Source: Cladocopium goreaui | Taxonomy: Eukaryota > Sar > Dinophyceae > Suessiales > Symbiodiniaceae | Direction of reading: 5' to 3' | Assembly (NCBI GenBank): GCA_947184155.2 | Contig: CAMXCT020001782.1 | Span: 17,501-81,500, forward strand | Length of the DNA: 64,000 nucleotides | Shown: one piece after another, positions 11,500 through 23,150 of the stretch | Layout: every line of letters begins with the position of its first letter | How positions within the stretch are numbered: position 1 is the stretch's first letter | Notes under the pieces: generated by a model | The model's input: only the letters and a program-made list of their open reading frames with translations | Told to the model about the DNA's origin: nothing | Database searches by the model: none | Translations under genes and position numbers: made by a program

Positions 11500-11600
11500 T
11501 CTGGGTAAATTATAAGGACCTCACTGCCACCTCACTGGAATAATGGTTAGGGGAATTATCCCAGAGGAGCCTTCTTTCAGATTAGTGAATTAATGTAGTA
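11500..11600. mobile_element. Family D element, right end lost
   Basis: ATCTGGGTAAATTATAA, CTCACTGCCACCTCACTGG and GGGGAATTATCCCA match the intact copy at 63783-63900. The distal inverted end is missing here. Confidence 0.65.
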
Positions 11601-11601
11601 T

Positions 11602-11640
11602 CCTGATTAGTGTGAAGCCTCCCCCCCCCAAACAATTCTT
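11602..11640. repeat. Short dispersed repeat F
   Basis: TCCTGATTAGTGTGAAGCCTCCCCCCCC recurs near 50555-50595 (TCCTGATTAGTGTACGCCTCCCCCCC). Nature unknown. Confidence 0.5.
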
Positions 11641-11699
11641 TGAGTCTCATTAATTTGGAAAGTTCAAGGGACCAGGGTCAGCATAAATGGAAATTAAAA

Positions 11700-12030
11700 A
11701 AATGATAGATTTCAATTGATTTCAATTTACCTTCAATTGATTTTCAATTGATTTCAATTGATTTCAATTTACTTTCACTTGATTTTTAATTGATTTCAAT
11801 GTACTTTCAATTGATTTTCAATTGATTTCAATTTACTTTCAATTGATTTCAACTTACTTTCAATTGATTTCAATTTACGTTCAATTGATTTTCAATTGAT
11901 GTCAATTTATTTTCAATTGATGTTTTTTAATTTATTTTCGATTGATTTTCAATTTATTTGCAATAGATTTTAATTTTATTTTCAGTTTACGTTCAATTGA
12001 TCTCCAATTGATTTCAACTTACTTTCAATT
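11700..12030. repeat. TTCAATTGATT tandem repeat
   Basis: About 20 imperfect copies of TTCAATTGATTTCAATTTACT-type units. Confidence 0.85.
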
Positions 12031-12034
12031 GACA

Positions 12035-12870
12035 TCCCATAGTAACCCCATAGAAATATCATAGAAATATCATGGAACTGCCATAGGAATTTCACAGAAA
12101 TCCCATAAGAATTTTGTAGAATTCCTGCACGAAACGAATCCCATAGTAATCCCATAGGAAAATCATAGAAACATCATGGGGCTCCCATAGGAATGCCATA
12201 GGAAACCATAGGAATCCCCAAGAAATCCCATAGATACATCATAGAAATATCATAGAAATCTCATAGGAACCCAATGGGAATTCCATAAGAATACCATTGA
12301 ATTCCCACAGCATCTCTTCAGAAATCCCATAGAAATCCTCTAGAAATATCAAAGAAACATGATGGAAAACCCATAGGAATCCAATGGAAATCCCATAGAC
12401 ATCTTTTTGAAACCCCATAGGCATCCCATAGAAATACCATTGACACCCCATAGAAATCCCATAGTAATCCTATAGAAATATCATAGAAATAGCATCGAAT
12501 TCTCACAGGAATCCAATAGAAATCCCATACCACCATAGAAATTCCAAAGAAACTTCATGGACACCCTAGAGAATTCCAAAAGAAACCCTCTAGAAATATC
12601 ATAGAAATCGTGTTTTAATCCCATAGTAATCTCATAGAAACCCAAGAGAAATATCATGTACATCCCAAAGAAATCCCATAGAGATTCCACAGAAGCACCA
12701 TAGGAATCCAAAGGAAATCCCATAGACATCCTTTTGAAACCCCATAGGAATCCCACAGCACTACCATAGACACACCTTTAGAAACACCATATAATATCAT
12801 AGAAACACCATAGAAATTACATAGAATTTCCATAGAAAGTTTGTGAAAACCCATAGAAACGCCATAGAAA
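12035..12870. repeat. CCCATAGAAAT tandem repeat
   Basis: About 840 bp of imperfect 10-12 bp units such as CCCATAGAAAT, ATCATAGAAAT and CCCATAGGAAT. Reverse-strand frames rich in GMSYGF-like residues are translations of the repeat. Confidence 0.9.
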
Positions 12871-12879
12871 CCAAGGAGA

Positions 12880-13600
12880 GGATGCCAGGAGAATTGAACT
12901 AAGTAAGAGACAAAAGCTATAGCAAAGGAAAGGAAAAGGAAAGGAGAACATGATTTTCGAAAATTTTAACTTCCAAAAAAAATGGACACAATAGAGGACC
13001 ACCACAGCAAACATACTAGTTACTATTGAGGATCAGGGTTGCTCATGGACTACCCCCTTGAAAAATTGGTTGGATACTGTTTTCTTATTGGGTTTTTATA
13101 AGGCATCATATATTTTGGGAAATTGGGCATTTCTGAGAATTCCAAAAGAATGAAGCTAAGAAAGTAAAAAAGAGAAAAGTATTAGCAAAGGAAAGGAAAA
13201 AAAAGGAGAGAATGATTTTGGATTTGTTTTACTTCGAAAAAAAAACTGAACAAAATAGAGTTACCACCACAACAAACATGTCATTTAGGATCAATATTGC
13301 TAATGACAAAATGAAAAAGTAAACAAAAAACTGAAAAAATGAACTATATATAATATAGTTTTGTTATTAAAAAATGAAAAGACACAGAAAGATTGAAATA
13401 AATTAAAAAACAAATTAGAAAATAATTTAAAACAATTTAAAAAAATCAAGCAAAATACAAAAACTGAAAAAACACACCAAAAATAAAATCTACAAAACCG
13501 AACCACCCAATCAATTTCCCTGGGTCAGAATTATTTCGGAAAAAAAAAACTACAATAGCGACCCACCACACTAATCAGGAACCAACATTATTGTAATTCA
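12880..13600. repeat. Diverged direct repeats in A-rich DNA
   Basis: A phrase of AAAGGAAAGGAAAA, GGAGA(A/G)ATGATTTT, AAAATAGAG then ACCACCACA occurs near 12910-13040 and 13180-13300, with the end phrase again near 13550 and 53280 (ACTAATCAGGA). No coding sequence. Confidence 0.55.
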
Positions 13601-14498
13601 GATATATTTCTGACTACTTGTTAGGTACTATCCCAAAATCAATAAATAGTTATTATATATCTAATGTGGATTTAAACAAGACAATAATGGTTGATAGTGG
13701 TGGAATAATGCTTGAATAATGGTTAATATTTGATGATAGCGGTTGAATAGCGGTTCGCCATGGAAAGCTCCGCTGTTTGATGGACCCGACTTAGTGGTGG
13801 CGAAATTCTGCAGTTGGTACCCCTTAGGTGGCTATGAAACATTGTAAAGAATGGGATTGGTTTAGGGATCAACCATCTACCAGCTGGTGCAGGATTGTTT
13901 CCATCCGCAGTATGTTTCAATGAATTTGAGATGCGTGCTGAATGTAATTTTAAAATTATGTTCTTATTTCAGAGTATCTTTACTGCAGATTACACAGTGT
14001 ATGATCATTGATGTCCCCGTTTTGGGGCTATATAGATGATGTTGCTTTTCTGTAGGTAATTTTAGGATTGTTGGAGGATCATATCATCGTGGATGATTTG
14101 GGTTTGGAGGATTGCGTTTTGAGCAACATAGCCGCACATAGCCATGATGGTTAACCAAACCCAGATGATACCTAAATGGCCAGTGGATAATGATGTATGA
14201 TGTTGATGATAATGATGATGAAATTCAAACCATTGGAACTCATGGGAGAAAGGTTATCATGTTTGCTTCGTAAATCGGTATTTCGTTGGTCGGTAAAGGC
14301 CCCAATTCCCCAAGTTTGGTTGGTTGCTTGGAGGATCGGCCTACTGAGCAACTCAGTTACTGGTGACTATACACTTTCTCAGTTTTGAATTGTTATTATT
14401 ACCTAATTATTACTACCAGTTACTGGACAATAACCCTGGTGACCACTGAATGCCCCACATTTATTTTTTTAACCAACCACCTTTGCCTTGGCCGCAAG
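13600..14498. other. Non-coding stretch
   Basis: AT-rich with no biased frame. Open frames near 14197 and 14385 are not convincing until the exon at 14499. Confidence 0.4.
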
Positions 14499-14575
14499 GC
14501 CAGTGGTATCTCCTTGGGCCGTCGCCAGCGGCGGAAGGTGGGCGAAGCGAAGGCCGAGAAGACGCCGAAGGCGCG
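14499..14575 (+). CDS. Basic exon, unknown protein
   Basis: A G/C-ending island between GGCCGCAAG and GTGGAG. It reads ASGISLGRRQRRKVGEAKAE then KTPKAR, lysine/arginine-rich with an NLS-like core (GRRQRRK). It lies between the 11.2 kb exon and the exonuclease exons, so it may be a linker of that gene. A family C element starts about 20 bp after the predicted donor. The acceptor is not preceded by a clear pyrimidine tract. Confidence 0.6.
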
Positions 14576-14593
14576 GTGGAGAAGTCATGTCAT

Positions 14594-14680
14594 GTGGTGA
14601 AAACAATAAACCATCCCCAAAATCATCATAATTGGATGGCATAACCCATCAAAAATAGGTTGATGTGTTATTGTTTTACA
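14594..14680. mobile_element. Family C foldback element
   Basis: The left arm GTGAAAACAATAA and right arm TTATTGTTTTACAT are inverted. The interior CCATCCCCAAAATCATCAT matches the copy near 205. It sits directly downstream of an exon. Confidence 0.6.
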
Positions 14681-14697
14681 TGGCTATGTAATTACTG

Positions 14698-14816
14698 TCA
14701 ACCCTGGATCAATAGACCATGGCTTATGAAATCTTATGAATATTAGGGCGATGCTCCCGATAGTGGTGATAATCTGATAATCAAGCAGCCTGGGGGATTA
14801 TTAATCCAGGGTCGGC
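14698..14816. mobile_element. Family B element
   Basis: The left end TCAACCCTGGATCAATAGA and right end ATTATTAATCCAGGGTCGG are inverted over about 14 bp and match the 304-429 copy. It lies about 17 bp from a family C copy, so two elements are side by side in one presumed intron. Confidence 0.65.
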
Positions 14817-15585
14817 ATTCATGAGATTTTTATGTGAATTTTATGATAATTAATGAAGAAATGAAGAAATTTATAATAAAATGGATAGAACTACCCAACA
14901 ATATGGCCACAAGTAAGCAACCATGTATGGTGAAGTTGCCGGCAAAGCAGAAGCATTTTGCATCATTTTGGCATTTTGCGATGTTCTGGGGGGATATAAT
15001 GCCCCCCCCCGTTCTTTGCAGGGTATCAAGATTGGCAAGGGATGATTGAATTCCCAGAGGGTCCATGATAATTTGCGTAGTTTGTTGCGGCTTGCCACAA
15101 TTTTGAAACTTATAGTCATGAAATCAAGTCATTGCTAGTGTCTGACAAAGTGAATCTGGGAAATCCCAAGGATGCTTTATATCAGCTTGATGACCTGATG
15201 CATAGTTTTTTTTTCAGTTGGCCTGGTGACATGGCGAGTTGGAATTCAAAAACAGGAATCGATGTTGACCTATTCTTATTGCTACTAAAGTGTTCTGGAA
15301 CAAAAAAACAAAACTGGACCTCCAAATCAACGTTTAAAAAAAAAGTCTTAGACTCTTAGATTTTCACGATGTCAAAACAATTCTTAGGTCCGGTCGTAGG
15401 ACCTTACAGGCTGAGGCCCCCTAAATATCTAAGTTGACGCACATAATCTGGTCAACTAGTTAGGTGTAACAATGGAAAATTTAATTCTATACATATCAGA
15501 ATGTGTTTTTTTTTACATAGACATAACTGGAGGATTTTTTTTCGAATGATAGAATGGTGCTTTAAAAACCAACAACCGACGGTAG

Positions 15586-15690
15586 CCCTTGGCGCCAAGG
15601 TAGAGATGGGCTGTTTGGAGCCGCTGCAGCTGCTGCCGGAGGTGCAGGTCATCCAGGTCACGCATGGGCCTTTGGAGGCCAGGGCGGCCG
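15586..15690 (+). CDS. Exon just upstream of the exonuclease core
   Basis: A frame with high G/C third positions reads GAKVEMGCLEPLQLLPEVQ then VIQVTHGPLEARAA. In EXD3/MUT-7-type proteins the nuclease core is preceded by a short Leu/Val-rich strand and helix leading to a conserved valine-rich strand; this exon fits that position and is followed 0.8 kb later by the Exo I exon. Borders are soft: the acceptor may be GGTAG at 15585 or CCAAG at 15599, and the donor appears non-canonical (GCCG before GAACG). Confidence 0.65.
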
Positions 15691-16506
15691 GAACGAAAAC
15701 AGGGGATGGGCATATCATAGGGACTGTTTTACATTGTTGACAGTGTTTTATATCAGTATATATCGGCATATGTGTATATATATATATATACACATTATTT
15801 ACATTATGTTTCTATGGGATTTCATATGTCATATGTTTTACTATTTGACAAGTGTTTGTTTGATATTAGTTGGTGTGAGCTAATGGGATTATGATTTGAT
15901 GGTGTATGGGTTAGCTATGATGTGGAAAATGTGGATTGAACTGATTGAACTATGACATGATTGTCTTGTAAGTTTCGCAACTGATGAGTTACTGATGATT
16001 TTCATGACTGTTCATGATATTTAAGGCATAAGCTTAGAGCTTAAATTCTTGGGGTGAAGAATTTTGGAGCACCGACTTCTCTTTACAAACCACAACAGCA
16101 GCAAACATGTGGATAGAATCCAATCATGACTGTTGGAGGGTGCTTTTTTGTTTGACTTTCGATGCTGAAGACTGGGATGATGATCGGATTGAAACCACCA
16201 AACAGCGGAGAAAAATCAGCCTGGAAGTGAAAGTGGCTGGGCTGAGGACTTGCGGCTACTCATACGCATTCATGGGGAGATGCACGGGTAATTGCACAGA
16301 CAGATATACGAAGTGGGAAGGTCGAAAATTGGACGGAGATCTATATAATATTATATAATTCTATATATAGGATATAGAATCGTATAGAATTACATGATAT
16401 GGATTGTGTGTGGAACTCAACCGATTTTGACTTCGGCGGGAAAAGCGCAAGTGAGCGTGCATGATCGTATCATGCTTAACATGTGCATTCAAAATTTGTT
16501 GCGCAG

Positions 16507-16594
16507 GATATTTTTGTCCGGGCGAAGCTTGAGGGTGGAGTGGTGGCAGTGGATGCTGAATGGAAGCCCTTTCAAGCAGGCAGCGGAGGGTCGG
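16507..16594 (+). CDS. 3'-5' exonuclease domain exon with Exo I motif (EXD3/MUT-7-like)
   Basis: After GTTGCGCAG the frame reads DIFVRAKLEGGVVAVDAEWK then PFQAGSGGS and ends in phase 1 at a GT donor. GGVVAVDAEWKP is the first strand of DEDD exonucleases with the catalytic D-x-E of Exo I, followed by the usual W-K-P. The enzymes trim 3' ends of RNA or DNA using two metal ions held by the four acidic residues. The next exon (17482) begins with the two bases that complete the split codon, so the join is phase-consistent (GGS then GEAPTP). A competing frame runs through the same bases but lacks any family match. Confidence 0.8.
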
Positions 16595-16702
16595 GTCCCG
16601 AAGACAATTGTTCCTATTGGAAATAACTAACTTAACCATGTTTAAACTGTGTGGATAGAAAGACAGATAGATAGATAGACAAACAGACAGACAGATAGAT
16701 AG

Positions 16703-16830
16703 CCCGACACTCCAACCGCCTTTTGATCCATCAGTGGGTTCGCTCTGCCACCCCTGATTCACAACAACCAAACTCTCCTATAGGTTTCCTATCTTTGAAA
16801 CTTCCGCCACCGCCTTGTGCGGTACTACTG
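16703..16830 (+). repeat. Dispersed repeat R1, copy 2
   Basis: Same blocks as the copy at 1-157, including TCCATCAGTGGGTTCGC, TATAGGTTTCCTATCTTTG and the CTTCCGCCACCGCC end. It lies inside the intron after the Exo I exon and is preceded by a GATAGATA microsatellite. Confidence 0.8.
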
Positions 16831-17481
16831 ATGTATAAGATCCTTAGGCCCCCCCCCCTCGAAGATTATTACCTCAACCAGTGGGCTTTCATACCCTTAT
16901 ATGCAGTTATATTATATAATTGTTATATCCTTATCAAGGATGATAAGGAACCTGCAAATAAACAACCTTTTTAGGGAGGTCAGCAGCCCTAGCCTGCAGG
17001 CTTTTGTAATCACTTAGTTGCTCAGTCGCCGCAGTCCATTTCAGCCATTAGTCGCGTCAATATTTCTATGGCGCCTTTCCGCACTGACAGGGTTCCTACA
17101 AGATGCAATTTGCCTGTATTGCCTCGATCACAGGACGGGTATGGATATGGAAAGATGGCTGCAAACAAACTACTGTTCATATTTTTTAGAATTTTACCAA
17201 GCGGTGCTTCATTTATTTATAGCATCAAAAAACTCATAAGGATAACAGCCAGATAAAGAATCGATTCATCACGGATTTAAATACGCATAGCAACCCCCCT
17301 CTAACAGATAAAACAAACTTAAGATACAAGTAACATTTAGTTTTAGTGACCCGTTCTGCATTTTTGGGTTCACTAGAAAGTGGGACCCCCGGTCGGCAGT
17401 TGGTTGATTTGGGTCGATAGGACCCCTTGGCCCCTTCGTTATATCCCCAAGAAATGCCATAAACATCCTGAAGCATCATAG

Positions 17482-17530
17482 GTGAGGCACCTACACCGGT
17501 GGAGCTTTTGCAACTTGCTGTGCTCCTTGG
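17482..17530 (+). CDS. 3'-5' exonuclease domain exon, LLQLA segment
   Basis: After CATAG the frame continues from the previous exon in phase: (G)EAPTPVELLQLAVLL. The P-x-x-LLQLA strand is the second core strand of this exonuclease family, where the chain normally reads a leucine/valine strand, then Q-[LIV]-A. The frame meets TGA at 17531, so the exon must end at or just before 17530; the boundary is non-canonical (GG before ATGAG, or G before GATGAG). Short (about 49 bp) and easily missed by gene finders. Confidence 0.65.
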
Positions 17531-17739
17531 ATGAGGATAGGACCAACGGTTTTCCGATTTTTGCCGGTGGAAGTGGGTGATTAAACCTGGAGTTAACCAC
17601 CAACAAATGGTGATTCAAACCGTGTTTTGCTGGTGATGTTGATGAAACTGATGAAAATTGAGGTCGTCACGAACCAACTGGGAATTTCACCAGAACAAAC
17701 TTCAATCAATATGACCCACAACAACTTGTTGACACAGTT

Positions 17740-19115
17740 TGGCAATGACAACCAGTATGCGGCATATCATACAGTGTATTATGATCTATTTTGATAATAA
17801 TTATCAGACTATGGCTATCATCAACATCATCAACCTCATCACAACCCTCCTCATCATCAGAACAATAGCAATGATAGTAACGAAAACAACAATAACTACC
17901 ATTAAGAATATCACTACCATCACCATCATCATCACCATCATCATCATCACCATCATCATCATCATCTTCATCATCATCACCATCATCATCATCGTCATCA
18001 TCACCATCATCACCGTCATCGTCATCATCATCATCATCATCATCATTGTCATCGCCACCGTCATGATCATCGTCATCATCATCATCATCATAATCATTGT
18101 CATCATCATCATCATGATCGTCATCAACCTTGTCATCATCATCATCATGATTGTCGTCATTATCATCGTGATCGTCATCATCATCATTATCGTCATCATC
18201 ATCGTTTTGTTTTCTTCATCATGATCGTCATCATGATCGTCATTATCATCGTCATCATCATGGTCATCGTCATCGTCATTATCATCGTCATCATCATTGT
18301 CATCATCATCGTCATCATCATCGTCATCATCACCGTCATTGCCATCGTTATCGTCATCATCATCGTCATCGTCATCATTATCGTCATCATTTCGTCATCA
18401 CCATCGTCATCATCATCATCATTGCCATCGTCATCGTCATCATCATCGTCATCGTCATCATCATCGTCATCATCATCATCCTCATCGGCATTGGCATCGT
18501 CATCATCATCGGCATCATCGTTGTCAACATCATCGTCATAAGCATTGTCATCGCCATCGTCATGATCATCGTCATCATCATCATCGTCATCATGCTCATC
18601 ATCATCATCGTCATCATCATCGTCATCATCATCGTGATCGTCATCGTCATCATCATCGTCAGCATCATTTTCATCGTTTTCTTTATCATCATTGTCTTCA
18701 GCATCGTCATCATCATCTTCATCATCGTCATCATCATCATCATCATCATAGTCATCGTCATCGTCATTATCATCGTCATCATCATTGTCATCATCATCGA
18801 CGTCGTCACCGTCATTATCATCATCATTATCATCGTCATCATCATCGTCATTATCATCCCCGTCGTCATCGTCATGGCAATTGTCATCGTCATCACCTTC
18901 ACCATCGTCATCATTCTCGTCATCGTCTTCGCCAATGTCATTACTGGTATTATCGTCATCGCCATCATCGTCATCATCGCCATCATCACCATAGTCATTA
19001 TCATCGTCTTTGTCATGGTCATTAACATCATCATCATTGTCATTGTCATCATCATCATCATCAGCATCATCATCATCATCATCATTGTCGTCGTCATTTT
19101 CCTCATGCTCACCCT
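17740..19115. repeat. ATC/GAT trinucleotide array, about 1.4 kb
   Basis: Almost uninterrupted CATCATCGT/CATCATCAT variants. Read on the minus strand it gives a polyaspartate frame of over 300 codons; other frames give poly-I, poly-S, poly-H and poly-M. It sits in the intron between the LLQLA and WLLDL exons. Interruptions are mostly single-base changes that keep the 3-bp register. Confidence 0.95.
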
Positions 19116-19454
19116 CATCCCACAAGATAAGCCCAACATCCAGCCATTTTTGTTGGTTATACATGTCTTTACACTCAAGATATCACCGTTTTGGTTCTCC
19201 CAATACGTTTCGCAACAAGAGTAGTTGGAATACCGGTGCGTCGTCAAACATCTTTTCAACAGCAACCCCAACAATAATCAACATAATATGCGTAATAGTA
19301 GCATTTATTAACAAGTATTGCAAATATATTTGCTGTATTGATTTAATTTGTTGTTGGCAACTATCTCTCTGTCTCTGTATATATATATACATGTGTGTGT
19401 ATGCAAATGAGGATAACTATACATCATAAGAAATATAATAACTGTAATCTCGAG

Positions 19455-19552
19455 GCCCTCCTGCTGCTGGTTATTGGATCTCCGACAGCTGCCTGCCATG
19501 CAGATCTCCCAGCTGCTGCGGCGCTTGTGCACCGTGGCTCTGAGATGGCGAG
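19455..19552 (+). CDS. 3'-5' exonuclease domain exon, WLLDL segment
   Basis: After CTCGAG the best-biased frame reads PSCCWLLDLRQLPAMQISQL then LRRLCTVALRW and ends in phase 1 at CGAG followed by GTACCC. The WLLDL strand followed by a long helix is what family members have between the LLQLA strand and Exo II (typically a [VF]-[LI]-LD strand). The next exon completes the split codon (WR-GDECILL). The donor GTACCC is also the left end of a family A element. The longest ATG-started frame here is a different, less biased frame. Confidence 0.7.
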
Positions 19553-19646
19553 GTACCCGGGAGCCATGGCCCATTTAGATTCAGATCGATTTAGTTCGAT
19601 GATTTACCGTTAAACATGGTGATTTTCCAGCTAAATTACAAGAGGG
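19553..19646. mobile_element. Family A-like element abutting an exon
   Basis: Begins GTACCCGGGAGCCATGG exactly at the exon edge and ends AAATTACAAGAGGGTATG. The interior GATTTACCGTTAAACATGG resembles the 30.05 kb copy. The left end is diverged; the right end is typical. Confidence 0.5.
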
Positions 19647-19799
19647 TATGGGCCGGTATGGGGATTTTACATGATTTTATACCATCATGATGGGCTTTGA
19701 TGGAGATTTAGTGGAATATGTGGCATCGATGGATTTAAATGGATTTAACATAAGGACGTTTATTTTATTGTTTTTTTTTCGTTTTGTTTTTTTTTGGAT

Positions 19800-20070
19800 T
19801 CTGTCTTGAGAAGGAGAGGCCAGGAAGGAAGGAAGGAAGGAAGAGAGGAAGGGAGGAAGGAAGGGAGAGCAAGGCAGGAAGGAAGGAAGGAAGGAAGGGA
19901 GGGAGGGAGGGAGGAAGGAAGGAAGGAAGGAAGGAAGGAATGGAGCCTGGTCGCCTTTATATCTATGTCTATATCTATCTGTATCTATTTATATCTATCT
20001 ATATCTATATCTACATCTACATCTGCGTCTACGTCTAAATCTATATCAATATCTATATCTAAATATATAT
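19800..20070. repeat. GGAA purine tract followed by TATCTA repeats
   Basis: 19815-19940 is (GGAA)n with GGGA variants; 19955-20060 is (TATCTA)n with CATCTG variants. Open frames are artefacts. Confidence 0.85.
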
Positions 20071-20419
20071 ATATAAAGGTTTGCATTATCATCGAGATGA
20101 TTCTGATGTTCAACCCCCAAGCCAACCCTGAACCAAGCCAGAATATACAGTACGCCAACATTAAAGATATCTTAAACCAAGATGATAGCATCCAATGAAA
20201 CTATTGTGCATCATTGTGCCTTAACCTACATTCCACATGTTTCCAGGGTGCATGTTGTGTAGCATATACACCTTGAGTATCACATTCAACCCAGCACCTT
20301 GCATGTGAAAATAGGTGTTTCGAATATGCATTGGGGGGGAGGCGCTGCCTCCCCCTCAATCCCCCCTCCCGTTTTTTTAAAATTAAATTTAAACGTGCCC
20401 ACTTTTCAATACGCTAGTT

Positions 20420-20574
20420 TCATTTGTTATATACATATAATCATATAATATATAAATATATATATATACACATTTACTTGTATTGTATATATATATATGT
20501 ATACATATATATATACATATATATATATTTACATATATATACATATATATATATATATATACATATATATTTAC

Positions 20575-20605
<31 letters not shown>

Positions 20606-20640
20606 CGTATATATATATATATGGTTGTTTGTATACACAG
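20420..20640. repeat. TA/CATATA microsatellite
   Basis: About 220 bp of (TA)n with TACATATA variants, self-complementary. Confidence 0.85.
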
Positions 20641-20724
20641 TTTTCATCCCAAAATGAACTATAGAGAATCATGTGCATGGATATGCATACAGATAATTAT
20701 AGTTGTATGTACATGTTCTATCCC

Positions 20725-20870
20725 CAAATAACCCCTAATCCAACCCTAAACAAACCCTGAACAGACCCTAAACCAGCCCCAAAGAAATCTTAAACTAACC
20801 CTAAATAGACCCTAAACAAATCTAGACGAAACCATAAACCAATCCTAAATAAACCCTAAGCCAAACCCTA
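20725..20870. repeat. Degenerate CCCTAAA-type repeat
   Basis: About ten units of ACCCTAAACAAA-like sequence (ACCCTAAACCAGC, ACCCTAAATAGACCC, ACCCTAAGCCAAACCC). The CCCTAAA core equals the plant/dinoflagellate-type telomere motif, but spacing is about 14 bp, not 7. Confidence 0.65.
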
Positions 20871-20969
20871 CATATATATATAATTATATAAATAAAATAC
20901 ACTTGTAAATACACTGATCTACATATACATATAGTTGTGATTAGTCATGCATGCGTACCTCTATACATC

Positions 20970-21340
20970 CCTCTATACATCTACAATTTTTAGTTTGCAT
21001 AGCGTGTATTTCCAAAAATCCATGAAAACATCGGGAAAAACAATGAACACCATGTAAAAAACAATGAACACTCTGGAACAATCAATGAAAACAAGTGAAA
21101 ACTGAATGAAAAACACACATAAATTGAAGAAAAACATAGAAAATTTGAAGAATAACACCATTGAAGAATGGAAGAAAACCGGTGAAAAGCATAGAAAACA
21201 CCCAAACAACGTTTAAAATTCTGGAAAATGAATGGAAACCAAGGAATACACCGGTTGCCGCAATGGAACAAGCAAACAACACGCACCGCCACGCAAATCC
21301 AAAACAAATCCCAAAACGCGGGGAAAAAAAAAACAAAATA
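20970..21340. repeat. A-rich low-complexity tract
   Basis: GAAAAACA-type imperfect repeats. The hydrophobic minus-strand open frames are translations of this bias. Confidence 0.6.
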
Positions 21341-22073
21341 ATTCTCCATCCCTACATAACCATTTATCGTGGGCATGATTTGGGGGTAGTACTGCTGTTA
21401 GTCAAGGAGATGGTCAGGGGTATATTAACTTCCTGGACCTTTTGGTTCCGATGATGAGTCTGGATGGTCCTGGAGAGTGGGTGCGGATTTCTGACACTTC
21501 CTATCACCTTTGCTGTTGGGGATACCACCTAAGCCGATTTTTTTTTGAGATGTATATAATGGAGGTACAATGGGCATGAAATGGCATGAATGGACATATC
21601 ATATGGGATACCATGATATAATTATATTATATATATTATACAGCATGCAAAGTGATTGTAAGTGTACATTTGTTTATTTATATTGTATATATAGTTAATA
21701 TGTTTTTCGTTGTGTCAGAAAATGGGGAATTTACCCCCCCGGTTGTGGCTGTTTGATAGGGCAACATATAAACCGCGGTATAATATGATGATTTTGCCTT
21801 AAATTTAATGATGTTTTGAACTTCAATGATGAGAAGAACATCCTGGTGGTTGATGCCTGATGGATGTGGATGGTAAGAAACCGGCTAGGAATGAGCAGAA
21901 TTAAGATATCAACATCAACTGACAACAGGCATGGATGGGATCGGATCCCTTCATGATGGTCGGTTGACAATAAAAAATGCGGTTATATTTTAGTATGTGT
22001 ATACAATATATTTCTATTATATATATATATATAACTCTTTTATATATATTTGAGAATGCAAATGGATTGTTAA

Positions 22074-22448
22074 CTAAGCTTTGTCACCCAACAGCAGCGT
22101 TTCAGGGTTCCCGGTTTCCTGGTTTTTGGCTCTGCAAGCAAATGACGCATCACTCCCAGACCCTGAGATTGAAACCCAACAGGCATTCACTGCGAGAATT
22201 GCCCTGAATCGCCCTGAGCCAACCTTGGGGTTGCGGATGACAGAGGGTTTCCGGTCCGGCTCATTTCGGGACGGGGTGATCCCAAATCTTTCAATAGCTA
22301 AATATTTAGCTGTTACATTATTTACCAGTTTTGCTGGTTGTACATGGCCATTTGCGGCCCCATCCTTGCTGAGGGATGCCATGTTCAACCCCCATTTTTG
22401 GGACGCAACCTCCTGGAGGTCCAATGGAAAATAGATTCCTCCAGGCAT
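22074..22448. other. Balanced-composition block open on both strands
   Basis: About 375 bp of near-50% GC inside the intron before the Exo II exon. It is open for about 117 codons on + and 124 on -. The + frame contains RPEPTLGLRMTEGF and the - frame contains KYLAIERFGITPSR. I recognise neither, and the third-position bias typical of the exons is absent. It may be an inserted repeat or a fragment of a mobile element. Confidence 0.35.
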
Positions 22449-22659
22449 TTTGGCCTTTCCACATCGTGCATTCTGAAAAGCATCCGCACGCAGATGTTGG
22501 GAGACAAAACCGATAAAGAGAGAGAGAGAGAGCCAGAGACAGAAGATAAAAATGTGTTTTTATCCCTTCATTTGATGGTTAAATCATGTTAAATCATGTC
22601 AAATCAATTCAATCCCCATGTGTTGATGGTAAAATGTCCCATATCCTCCCTTGGCCGAG

Positions 22660-22730
22660 GCGATGAATGTATCTTATTGGGCTTCGGGCTTTGCGGTGAT
22701 TTGGCGCGGCTCCGTGACCTGTGTGGACAC
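22660..22730 (+). CDS. 3'-5' exonuclease domain exon with Exo II motif
   Basis: After TTGGCCGAG the frame, entered in the phase left by the 19.5 kb exon, reads (G)DECILLGFGLCGDLARLRD then LCGH before GTGGAG, and stays open further (VEPKTCYSTK). GFGLCGDLARL matches the Exo II region of EXD3/MUT-7-like and WRN-type nucleases, where a K-x-G-[FY]-G motif precedes the conserved aspartate and a helix with L-x-x-L. The D in GDL is the expected metal ligand. The exact donor is uncertain. Together with the Exo I exon this identifies the gene class with good confidence. Confidence 0.75.
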
Positions 22731-23150
22731 GTGGAGCCCAAAACGTGCTACTCGACCAAACAAGGGATGTAGGGGCACTTAAATGGGTTTCAAACGATTT
22801 CAACAAATTCTAATCAACAAAAATAGTATTATGGACTAGTCGACCGAAAAGAATCTTGGAGAGGGCCGTGGAGAGAGAACAAGAGAAGGAGAGATGAAGA
22901 ATTATGGATTTGGATACTTAAACCGTAAACCGGCTCGTGAATCATTTGTGAATGGGCTCCTGTTTGCCATCTTGATGGGGGGAACATTGGTGATACCCCA
23001 CTAAAGATTGACAGGGCCCAGTCTGGCAGCCCAGTTGGTCAATTTGATCGAGGAATATCCTATCCAGTCATATCCCACTATCATTGGCTGTACCATCCCC
23101 CTGAACTCACATTGACCCTGAATCGATTAGCGAAGGAACTGCCATGGAAG

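Noticed and set aside
12239..12854. Several hydrophobic minus-strand frames that look like secreted or membrane proteins
   Set aside because: They are translations of the CCCATAGAAAT repeat and have no bias.
18199..19164. A long polyaspartate open frame on the minus strand (over 300 codons)
   Set aside because: It is the translation of the ATC microsatellite; all frames on both strands are open because the repeat lacks stop codons.
19395..19613. ATG-started frame EALLLLVIGSPTAACHADL over the WLLDL exon
   Set aside because: It has weaker bias and does not join in phase to the Exo II exon.
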